In this document: one piece after another, positions 1-4,689 of the stretch
How the letters are laid out: each line of letters opens with the position of its first letter
Position numbering within the stretch: position 1 is the stretch's first letter
NCBI GenBank assembly: GCA_964541695.1
Contig: CAZIRB010000127.1
Span: 1 to 5,758 of the forward strand
Direction: 5' to 3'
DNA length: 5,758 nucleotides
Origin: CAZKGE01 sp964541695
Lineage (GTDB): Bacteria; Bacillota; Clostridia; Christensenellales; CAG-138
Program-made: the position numbers and the translations under genes
The notes under the pieces: generated by a model
Databases searched by the model: none
What the model was told of the DNA's origin: nothing
Seen by the model: the letters and a program-made list of their open reading frames with translations, nothing else

Positions 1-1325
1 TGGGCGCGGCGACCGACCCGGCCGAGATCGAAACGCTGGAGGACATCCTCGCCATTTTAGGCGGCGCGGCCGGAGCGCCGGCGGAAACGCCGGCGCCAAC
101 GCCGACACCAACCCCGACGCCCACCCCGACGCCGACGGCAACGCCCGTTCCGACGCCGACGCCGGAGCCTCTGTATACGCTGCGCGTGTCCCAGCCCAGC
201 CACGGTACCGTCGAAGCGTCGCGGGGCTCGTATCCCGCGGGCGCGAAGATCTCCGTGCGCGCCGTGCCGGACGACGGGTACCGGTTCGCCGGATGGCTCG
301 TCAACGGTGCGTCCTCGTCAAGAATCGGCTCGGGTGCCTCGTCGACTTTGACCATGCCGGCCCACGACGTGACGATCAGCGCAAAATTCAGCCGGGACCG
401 CTATACGCTTTCGATTGTACAGCCCGCCGAGGGCGGCACGATCGCCGGAACGGCCGGCGAGTACGCGCCCGGAACGCAGGTGACGCTGACTGCCGTGCCC
501 TCCCAAGGGTACGCGTTCATGGGCTGGCTGGTAAACGGCAGCGTTTCCGCCGAGCTGGGCGCGGCCGCGTCCGTTTCCTATACCATGCCGAGCGCCGACG
601 TGACGATCGGCGCGGTGTTTGCGCGCACGCACGCGCTTACGATCGTGCAGCCGCAGGCAGGCGGCACGATCGCCGGCACGGAGGGGCAGTACGCGCCCGG
701 CGCTTCGATACCGCTGACCGCCACGGCGGATGGGCGATACATGCTCACGGAATGGCGGGTGAACGGCAGCGTTTCCGCCGAGCTGGGCGCGGCCGCATCC
801 GTTTCCTTCACCATGCCGGACGGCGACGCGTCGGTCAGCGCCGTTTTTTCGCCCGCGTCCACGCTCACGATCGTACGGCCGCAGGGCGGCACGATCACTG
901 GGACGGGAGGACTGTACCCCGTCGGCACGGAGATCTATTTGACCGCCGTGCCCGATTCCGAGGAATATGAGTTTACGGGCTGGACGTTGGGCGGCGTCGT
1001 CAACCAGGAGTGGAGCATGAATTATCCTTCCTTCACGTATCAGGTGCAGCCAACAGACGCGACGATCAGCGCCGTCTTTACGCAACGCCTGTACGAGCTG
1101 GTTTGCGATTCGCCGCAGGGCGGCGGCACCATCGGCGCGAGCGAAAGCAAGTACAAAAAAGACGAGAACGTCCATATCACGGTCACGCCGGACCAAGGCA
1201 TGGAGCTATGGTACCTGGAGATCGACGGTACCCCGGACTATTCGTACGCCGGGGCGACGTCCATCGACTTTACCATGCCGGGCAGGGCTGTGGGGATTTC
1301 GGCGTTTTTCCGGAACGCGTCCTGA
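1..1325 (+). CDS. Secreted or surface protein with Pro/Thr linker and five InlB-B-like repeats (5' partial)
   Basis: The reading frame is open from position 3 to the TGA at 1323-1325, so the N-terminus, including any signal peptide, lies outside the window; 440 residues are visible. In order they show a short segment with a helical stretch (EIETLEDILAIL, about residues 8-19), a low-complexity Thr/Pro linker (about 28-56), and five tandem repeats of 76-78 residues (58-440). Each repeat carries GGTI, YxxGTxVTLTAVP, GYxFxGW, a TMP turn and a V(T)ISAxF strand, as in the divergent InlB B-repeat / 'bacterial repeat' beta-grasp families of extracellular proteins. Such domains act as stalks or adhesion modules outside the cell, and the Pro/Thr linker fits that. 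No LPXTG motif, membrane anchor or SLH domain follows the last repeat, so any anchor or catalytic domain must be upstream. Family is well supported; the protein's specific role is unknown. Confidence 0.9.
   Translation, partial: GAATDPAEIETLEDILAILGGAAGAPAETPAPTPTPTPTPTPTPTATPVPTPTPEPLYTLRVSQPSHGTVEASRGSYPAGAKISVRAVPDDGYRFAGWLVNGASSSRIGSGASSTLTMPAHDVTISAKFSRDRYTLSIVQPAEGGTIAGTAGEYAPGTQVTLTAVPSQGYAFMGWLVNGSVSAELGAAASVSYTMPSADVTIGAVFARTHALTIVQPQAGGTIAGTEGQYAPGASIPLTATADGRYMLTEWRVNGSVSAELGAAASVSFTMPDGDASVSAVFSPASTLTIVRPQGGTITGTGGLYPVGTEIYLTAVPDSEEYEFTGWTLGGVVNQEWSMNYPSFTYQVQPTDATISAVFTQRLYELVCDSPQGGGTIGASESKYKKDENVHITVTPDQGMELWYLEIDGTPDYSYAGATSIDFTMPGRAVGISAFFRNAS
87..170 (+). repeat. Low-complexity Thr-Pro linker coding region
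   Basis: Repeated CCGACG/CCAACG-like hexamers encode alternating Thr and Pro, roughly 11 TP pairs with occasional Ala or Val. This is a typical extended linker between domains of a secreted Gram-positive protein. Such tracts tend to vary in length between strains through slippage. Confidence 0.75.
174..1322 (+). repeat. Five tandem in-frame InlB-B-like repeat units (about 228-234 bp each)
   Basis: Units begin at about 174, 402, 630, 858 and 1092, with lengths of 228, 228, 228, 234 and 231 bp. Units 2 and 3 are the most alike: 531-590 and 759-818 differ at only 4 of 60 bases, while units 4 and 5 have diverged strongly at DNA and protein level. The array keeps frame throughout. Confidence 0.85.
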
Positions 1326-1362
1326 CGCGCGGGAGACGGCTGCCGCCGGTTGTCCCGCGCGT
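1325..1362 (+). terminator. GC-rich hairpin directly after the repeat-protein stop codon
   Basis: A perfect 10-bp stem (ACGCGCGGGA at 1325-1334 with TCCCGCGCGT at 1353-1362) starts at the last base of the stop codon and contains a small inner stem (CGGC/GCCG). No T-tract follows, so it may protect the mRNA 3' end or act as a weak terminator rather than an intrinsic one. The clear terminator is at 1497-1540. Confidence 0.4.
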
Positions 1363-1394
1363 GAACCGGGGCGGGCCTTTATGCGCATACGTAT

Positions 1395-1430
1395 TATCGT
1401 GCATATGTATATATCGTGCATATGTATATA
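1395..1430. repeat. AT-rich tandem repeat, two 17-bp copies
   Basis: The unit TATCGTGCATATGTATA occurs at 1395-1411 and again, identically, at 1412-1428; two further bases continue the period. It sits in a short AT-rich island (about 1381-1440) within GC-rich DNA and is preceded by the palindrome ATACGTAT (1387-1394). The end of the second copy forms a perfect TATAAT at 1427-1432, but no matching -35 box was found. Confidence 0.7.
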
Positions 1431-1496
1431 ATGTAGAAAAACCGCGACGGATTCCCGTGTCGCCGGATTGACGCGGCCGCGCAGATGGCGCAATGC

Positions 1497-1540
1497 AAAA
1501 GCCCCGGAACCGCCCGGCTGACCGGTGTTTCGGGGCTTTT
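1497..1540. terminator. Bidirectional Rho-independent terminator between convergent genes
   Basis: AAAAGCCCCG (1497-1506) pairs perfectly with CGGGGCTTTT (1531-1540). The stem extends through a G·T and A-T pairs, with an inner CCGG/CCGG hairpin at 1514-1525. A T-run lies at the 3' side on both strands. It can end the plus-strand repeat-protein transcript and the minus-strand VanZ transcript, which converge here. Confidence 0.9.
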
Positions 1541-1607
1541 CTGCTGCCCCCGGAGCGAAAATCCGGTCCGCCGGAGCCGTCGGCATCCGCGCGTTTCCCG
1601 GCGTCCC

Positions 1608-2138
1608 TCAGCGCGCCGGAAATCTATACGTGACGGCGTTCATCAGGAGCAGCCCCAATACGGCGGCGCCGATCGTTCCGGCCAGGGCCGCGATATTGAG
1701 AACCTTTTCCGTGTTCCCGCGCAGCACTCTGGAAAGCAAGCCGTACAGCCCGATTCCCGCAGCGCCGCCGAGCGTGTTGCCGATGAGGTCCGTTACATCG
1801 GCGCCGCCGATCGCGAACAAAAACTGCAGCAGTTCAAACAACAGGCTGACGCCCGCGATCGCGGCGATCTTCTTCCAAAAGGGCCGGCCGCGCCGGAGCA
1901 TGCCGAGGTACAGCCCGAAGGGCGCAAACACCAGCACATTCAGCAGGATTTCATGAAAATCGAGCCGGTTGTTTTTCACCGCGGAACCGGCGAACGGGAT
2001 CAGGTTCAGCCCCCGGAAATGCGGCAGGTCATGGAACGAAAACTGCATTTTGAATACGATGATCCAGACCAAAACGAAAAAATACACGATAAACAATCCG
2101 AACGTCAGCTTTGCCTGCGTGTTTTTGTTTTCTTCCAT
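1608..2138 (-). CDS. VanZ-like family integral membrane protein
   Basis: The 176-residue protein has the family's motif set: GLNLIPF (about 43-49), N-V-L-x-F-x-P-F-G (67-75), a Glu-Leu-x-Q helix (E102-Q105), and D-V-x-D-L-I-x-N-T-x-G-G (114-125). Hydrophobic segments lie at about 11-30, 63-81, 91-110, 118-139 and 149-168, so about five membrane helices are expected. VanZ itself gives low-level teicoplanin resistance, but most homologues, including orphans like this one, have no proven function, and no other glycopeptide resistance gene is visible. The start is the ATG at 2138, preceded by GGAG with a 7-nt gap; an in-frame TTG 18 bases upstream lies before that ribosome binding site and is unlikely. 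The gene is monocistronic here, with its own promoter and a shared terminator. Family call is firm; function is open. Confidence 0.9.
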   Translation of the reverse strand: MEENKNTQAKLTFGLFIVYFFVLVWIIVFKMQFSFHDLPHFRGLNLIPFAGSAVKNNRLDFHEILLNVLVFAPFGLYLGMLRRGRPFWKKIAAIAGVSLLFELLQFLFAIGGADVTDLIGNTLGGAAGIGLYGLLSRVLRGNTEKVLNIAALAGTIGAAVLGLLLMNAVTYRFPAR

Positions 2139-2170
2139 TCCGCTTCTCCACAACAAAAGTCCCGCTTGCT

Positions 2171-2179
2171 AGTATACCA
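2171..2179 (-). promoter_or_regulatory. Extended -10 promoter of the VanZ-like gene
   Basis: Read on the minus strand the site is TGGTATACT, an extended -10 (TGn plus TATACT) 33 bp before the ATG. No good -35 hexamer lies at 16-18 bp spacing, which is usual for extended -10 promoters. Confidence 0.6.
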
Positions 2180-2265
2180 CGGCGCGGCGCAAAACCGCCG
2201 GGAATCAGGGGAACATGTAGGGTCGCGGCATCAAAAAGCCAATCGTAAAAAATATTTTGGAAAAT

Positions 2266-2279
2266 GTTGTAAAAACAAC
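2266..2279. promoter_or_regulatory. Palindromic operator-like site GTTGT-AAAA-ACAAC
   Basis: A perfect 5-bp inverted repeat with a 4-bp spacer lies in the divergent spacer upstream of the DUF1858 operon, inside an AT-rich stretch (about 2245-2290). Its architecture resembles sites of redox-linked regulators such as the CRP/FNR family or Rex, but it does not match a consensus I can name with certainty. It lies about 30 bp upstream of the candidate -10 at 2307, which would suit activation of the downstream operon. Confidence 0.45.
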
Positions 2280-2306
2280 GGAAAATACCCGATCATTATG
2301 GTAGGG

Positions 2307-2312
2307 TATAAA
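2307..2312 (+). promoter_or_regulatory. Candidate -10 box of the DUF1858-DUF438-cupin operon
   Basis: TATAAA lies 38 bp before the chosen start of the first operon gene. No recognisable -35 is present at 16-18 bp, so transcription may depend on an activator at the palindrome at 2266-2279. An ATG at 2312 overlaps this box and is therefore a poor start candidate. Confidence 0.4.
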
Positions 2313-2350
2313 TGAACGAAATCGGAATCGGGCAAAGGGGGGCGGTTGCT

Positions 2351-2581
2351 ATGGAGACGAAGCGGATAGACCTGGGGCAGTCGGTGTTTTCACTGTGTTC
2401 GCAGTACCCGGAGGTGGCCGAAGTGCTGGCGGAGCTTGGATTTTCGGACATCGCAAAACCGGGCATGCTAGAGAGCGTGGGCCGGTTTATGACGATACCC
2501 AAGGGGGCGGCGCTCAAGAAGATTCCGCTGGCCGACGTCCGCGCCGCGCTGGAACGGCATGGCTTCTCAATCGACGAATAG
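2351..2581 (+). CDS. DUF1858 domain-containing protein
   Basis: A 76-residue protein almost wholly made of one DUF1858 domain: an N-terminal beta/helix start (IDLGQSVFSLC), the PE-x2-x-EVL-x-ELGF core (20-31), and the KPGMLESVGRFMTIPKGA stretch (37-54), followed by a C-terminal helix ending in HGFSI. There is a single Cys (C16), not the Cys pair of the hybrid-cluster-protein-associated DUF1858 relatives, so no redox disulfide is expected. The ATG at 2351 is chosen because AAAGGGGGG (2334-2342) lies 8 nt upstream; an ATG at 2312 would add 13 atypical residues and has no ribosome binding site. It is the first gene of a three-gene operon, 12 bp before the DUF438 gene, whose Shine-Dalgarno overlaps this stop codon. 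DUF1858 often occurs beside DUF438 in Clostridia. Its biochemical role is unknown; a partner or regulator of the DUF438 protein is my inference. Confidence 0.88.
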   Translation: METKRIDLGQSVFSLCSQYPEVAEVLAELGFSDIAKPGMLESVGRFMTIPKGAALKKIPLADVRAALERHGFSIDE

Positions 2582-2593
2582 GAGAGGGAAACA

Positions 2594-3793
2594 ATGAGCA
2601 AGGAAATCAACAACAGCGAATACCGCAAGGGCGTGATCAAGAGCCTCCTGACCAAGCTGCATAACGGCGCGTCCGTGGAGGATGTCAAGCGCGAGTTTGA
2701 GGCCGCGTTCTCCGGCGTCGCCGCGTCCGAAATCTCCGACGCGGAGCAGGCGCTGATCGCCGAGGGCCTGCCCGTTTCGGAGGTGCAGCGCCTTTGCGAC
2801 GTCCACGCGGCGGTGTTTAAAGGGACGATACAGAAGATTCACGCGCCGGCCGACGCGACCAAGCTGCCCGGCCATCCCGTCCATACGCTCCGCGCGGAAA
2901 ACGAGGCGCTGCAGCGGTTGATCGCCGAGCGCCTCCGCCCGGAGATACGCAAGGTCCTGGACGGGGAGCGGACGGCGGACACGCTCGTTGCCGGCGTCGA
3001 CGCGCTGTGGCAGATCAACCGGCACTATCTGCGCAAGGAGAACCTGATATTCCCCTACATGGAGCAGCACGGCATCACCGCGCCGCCCAAGGTCATGTGG
3101 GGCGTGGACGACGAGATTCGCGCTTTGATCAAGCAGGCGGCCGCGCTGGCGTCCGCGAACGATCCGGGTGCGGCCGAAAAGCTCGAGGAGGCACTCACGC
3201 GCGTCGAGGAGATGATATTCAAGGAGGAGAACATCCTGCTGCCGATGCTGCTCGAGACGTTTACGCCCGAGGAGTGGAAGTCGATCGCCGGCGAGAGCGA
3301 CGGCATGGGATACTGCCTGATCGAGACGCCGCCCGCCTTCCGGCCGGGCGCGGCGGGCGCGGCGCAGCAGACGGCAAAGGGCGGCGCGGACACGATCTCG
3401 ATGCCCACGGGCGCGCTTTCGGTCAAGGAGCTGACGCACCTGTTGGATACCCTGCCGCTGGACATCACGTTCGTCGGCAAGGACGACACGGTGCGGTACT
3501 TTACGCAGGGCGCGGAGCGCGTGTTCCCGCGCACGACGGCCGTCATAGGCCGGCGCGTGGCCAACTGCCATCCGCCGGCGAGCGTGCACATCGTCGAGGG
3601 GCTGATCAACGACTTCAAGTCCGGCAAGAAATCACACGAGGATTTCTGGATTCACCTGGGCGGGAAGTTCGTGCTGATCCGCTACTTTGCGGTGCGGGAC
3701 GAACAGGGCGAATACTTGGGCGTTCTGGAAGTGACGCAGGACATCGCCCCGATTCAGCAGATTACGGGCGAGAAACGGCTCGTGGAAAAATAA
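2594..3793 (+). CDS. DUF438 / hemerythrin HHE / PAS domain protein
   Basis: The 399-residue soluble protein has three parts: an N-terminal DUF438 helical domain (about 5-75), a hemerythrin-like domain (about 88-225), and a C-terminal PAS domain (about 275-393). Likely iron ligands are H94 and H97 in GHPVHTLRAEN, H144 and E149 in HYLRKEN, H159, and E211/E212 in KEENILLPM, which suggests a diiron site that could bind O2 or react with NO. The PAS part carries the typical CHPPASVH element (325-332) and E349-D350-F351-W352. A low-complexity Ala/Gly linker (about 250-265) separates the halves. No kinase, DNA-binding or membrane segment is present, so it probably signals by protein contact or detoxifies rather than acting as a histidine kinase. 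AGGAGAGG 6 nt before the ATG fixes the start. Domain calls are firm; O2/NO sensing is inferred from the families. Confidence 0.92.
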   Translation: MSKEINNSEYRKGVIKSLLTKLHNGASVEDVKREFEAAFSGVAASEISDAEQALIAEGLPVSEVQRLCDVHAAVFKGTIQKIHAPADATKLPGHPVHTLRAENEALQRLIAERLRPEIRKVLDGERTADTLVAGVDALWQINRHYLRKENLIFPYMEQHGITAPPKVMWGVDDEIRALIKQAAALASANDPGAAEKLEEALTRVEEMIFKEENILLPMLLETFTPEEWKSIAGESDGMGYCLIETPPAFRPGAAGAAQQTAKGGADTISMPTGALSVKELTHLLDTLPLDITFVGKDDTVRYFTQGAERVFPRTTAVIGRRVANCHPPASVHIVEGLINDFKSGKKSHEDFWIHLGGKFVLIRYFAVRDEQGEYLGVLEVTQDIAPIQQITGEKRLVEK

Positions 3794-3810
3794 GAACGGG
3801 AGGCGCACCC

Positions 3811-4152
3811 ATGGCGAACAGGATTTTAAAGAACATCGACTTTGAACAGGCGCTGGAGATGGCTTCGCTCGTGTCCTATCAGGAAGGGCAGATCGTCAGC
3901 CGCACGCTGATACAGAACCGGGCCCTGAGCATCACGCTGTTCGCGTTCGACGCGGGCGAGGAGATCAGCGCGCACGAGTCGAAGGGGGACGCGCTGGTCT
4001 ACGTGCTGGACGGCGCGGCGGCCATTACGATCGATGAAAAGCAGCACGCGCTCAACGCGGGGGAGTGCATCGTAATGCCCGCGGGAATCCCGCATGCCGT
4101 GAACGCGCGGCAGCCGTTTAAGATGCTGCTCATCGTGGCGTTCCCGGTTTAG
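3811..4152 (+). CDS. Small single-domain cupin protein
   Basis: A 113-residue single-domain beta-barrel cupin of about the usual length for this class. Motif 1 spans G49 to G68 but reads H55-E-S57-x-x-D60, so the second His of the classic HxH is Ser and the usual Glu is Asp. Motif 2 is G84-x5-P90-x-G92-x2-H95-x2-N98, well kept. The metal site is thus reduced or altered, with H55, D60 and H95 as remaining candidates; I recall the H-x-S-x-GDA form as common in small clostridial cupins, so it may be a family trait rather than decay. GGGAGG (3798-3803) 7 nt before the ATG sets the start, 17 bp after the DUF438 stop. As the last gene of the operon it probably shares the same stress or redox signal. 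Substrate is unknown. Confidence 0.88.
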   Translation: MANRILKNIDFEQALEMASLVSYQEGQIVSRTLIQNRALSITLFAFDAGEEISAHESKGDALVYVLDGAAAITIDEKQHALNAGECIVMPAGIPHAVNARQPFKMLLIVAFPV

Positions 4153-4162
4153 CCGGAACACC

Positions 4163-4243
4163 GCGCGGCCGGGCGGCGGCCGCAGGCGGATCCGGCCGGT
4201 AAAGTGACCGGCGAACGGTCCGCGCAGGCCCGCCCGACCGCGC
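4163..4243 (+). other. Long interrupted hairpin in the 3' region of the operon
   Basis: Three nested stems share one axis: 4163-4176 with 4230-4243 (13 of 14 pairs, one C-A mismatch), 4186-4190 with 4219-4223 (GCGGA/TCCGC), and 4195-4200 with 4207-4212 (GCCGGT/ACCGGC, loop AAAGTG). It begins 10 bp after the cupin stop and lies ahead of the terminator. It may stabilise the mRNA end. In GC-rich DNA some pairing is expected by chance. Confidence 0.45.
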
Positions 4244-4273
4244 CGGGCAAATAATCAAATTGGAGACATCCGC

Positions 4274-4310
4274 AAAAACCCCCGGGCAGGCGGCTGTTCG
4301 GGGGTTTGTT
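4274..4310. terminator. Rho-independent terminator after the cupin gene
   Basis: AAACCCCCG (4276-4284) pairs with CGGGGGTTT (4299-4307), extended by G·T, C-G and A-T pairs to a 6-nt loop at 4289-4294. The plus strand continues TTTGTTCGT, a broken T-tract; the minus strand ends in five T's, so it can work in both directions. It closes the DUF1858-DUF438-cupin operon. Confidence 0.85.
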
Positions 4311-4415
4311 CGTACTTGGCTGGTTGTTGACCCTTTTGCAACAAATCGACAAAGCCGGACGGAAGAACGACAAACCGGGATAAGCGCGCCGAACGAATCC
4401 GACCGCAAAAAGCCC

Positions 4416-4437
4416 AATTCTGAAATTCCGTAGAATT
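4416..4437. promoter_or_regulatory. Inverted repeat AATTCT-N10-AGAATT at the -35 region
   Basis: A perfect 6-bp inverted repeat with a 10-bp spacer overlaps where the -35 element of the promoter at 4450-4458 should be. This placement would suit a repressor or activator operator. The regulator is not known. Confidence 0.35.
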
Positions 4438-4449
4438 AAAATCGATTCA

Positions 4450-4458
4450 TGTTATAAT
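4450..4458 (+). promoter_or_regulatory. Extended -10 promoter TGTTATAAT
   Basis: A perfect TATAAT (4453-4458) is preceded by TG with one base between, the extended -10 form, in an AT-rich stretch (4431-4490). The -35 region (about 4430-4435, GTAGAA) is poor. The start of transcription would be near 4465, giving a leader of about 570 nt in front of the recombinase gene, or a separate RNA from this spacer. Confidence 0.6.
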
Positions 4459-4461
4459 AAA

Positions 4462-4482
4462 GTAACAGAATTACATTGTAAT
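4462..4482. promoter_or_regulatory. Three alternating GTAA(C/T) motifs at the predicted transcription start
   Basis: GTAAC (4462-4466), ATTAC (4470-4474, the same motif inverted) and GTAAT (4478-4482) are spaced by exactly 8 bp. This produces overlapping palindromes, such as ATTAC-ATT-GTAAT. The position just downstream of the -10 box suits a repressor site. Confidence 0.35.
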
Positions 4483-4689
4483 AAAACGACATAAGCCGCC
4501 TCGCTTTCTTTCGTTTCGGGACAAAAAAAGAATATGCCGCCCCGCTGTCATCGTACGGTCTGGTTTCGTGCGCCCGCAGTTTTTCGGCCTTGCTGCGGGG
4601 ACGGAGCCCTGGAGTACGCCGCCGCCCGGGCGGCCGAACGGGACGGCGCGGAACATCTCAACGAATTGCGGAGTTTAGGAGCGAGCAAC

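Noticed and set aside
318..1196. A long open frame on the minus strand across the repeat-protein gene
   Set aside because: It is Arg-rich, repeats with the same period as the coding frame opposite, and has no recognisable domain; it is a shadow of the InlB-like repeat gene.
1395..1430. AT-rich tandem repeat as a CRISPR remnant or replication iteron array
   Set aside because: Only two adjacent copies without spacers, and no replication or Cas gene nearby.
2139..2156. TTG start that would lengthen the VanZ-like protein by six residues
   Set aside because: The ribosome binding site GGAG lies within this extension and points to the ATG at 2138.
1485..2315. A 276-codon plus-strand frame over the VanZ-like gene
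   Set aside because: It lies antisense to a gene with clear VanZ motifs, crosses the terminator at its start, and encodes a Gln/Arg-rich product without domains.
2312..2350. Upstream ATG for the DUF1858 protein
   Set aside because: It overlaps the candidate -10 box, has no Shine-Dalgarno, and adds residues outside the domain; the ATG at 2351 has a strong ribosome binding site.
2567..3589. A 340-codon minus-strand frame over the DUF438 gene
   Set aside because: Arg-rich antisense shadow of a gene with three recognisable domains.
3007..3810. Extension of the cupin frame far upstream within the DUF438 gene
   Set aside because: The upstream part is an out-of-frame shadow of the DUF438 gene; GGGAGG at 3798-3803 marks the true start at 3811.
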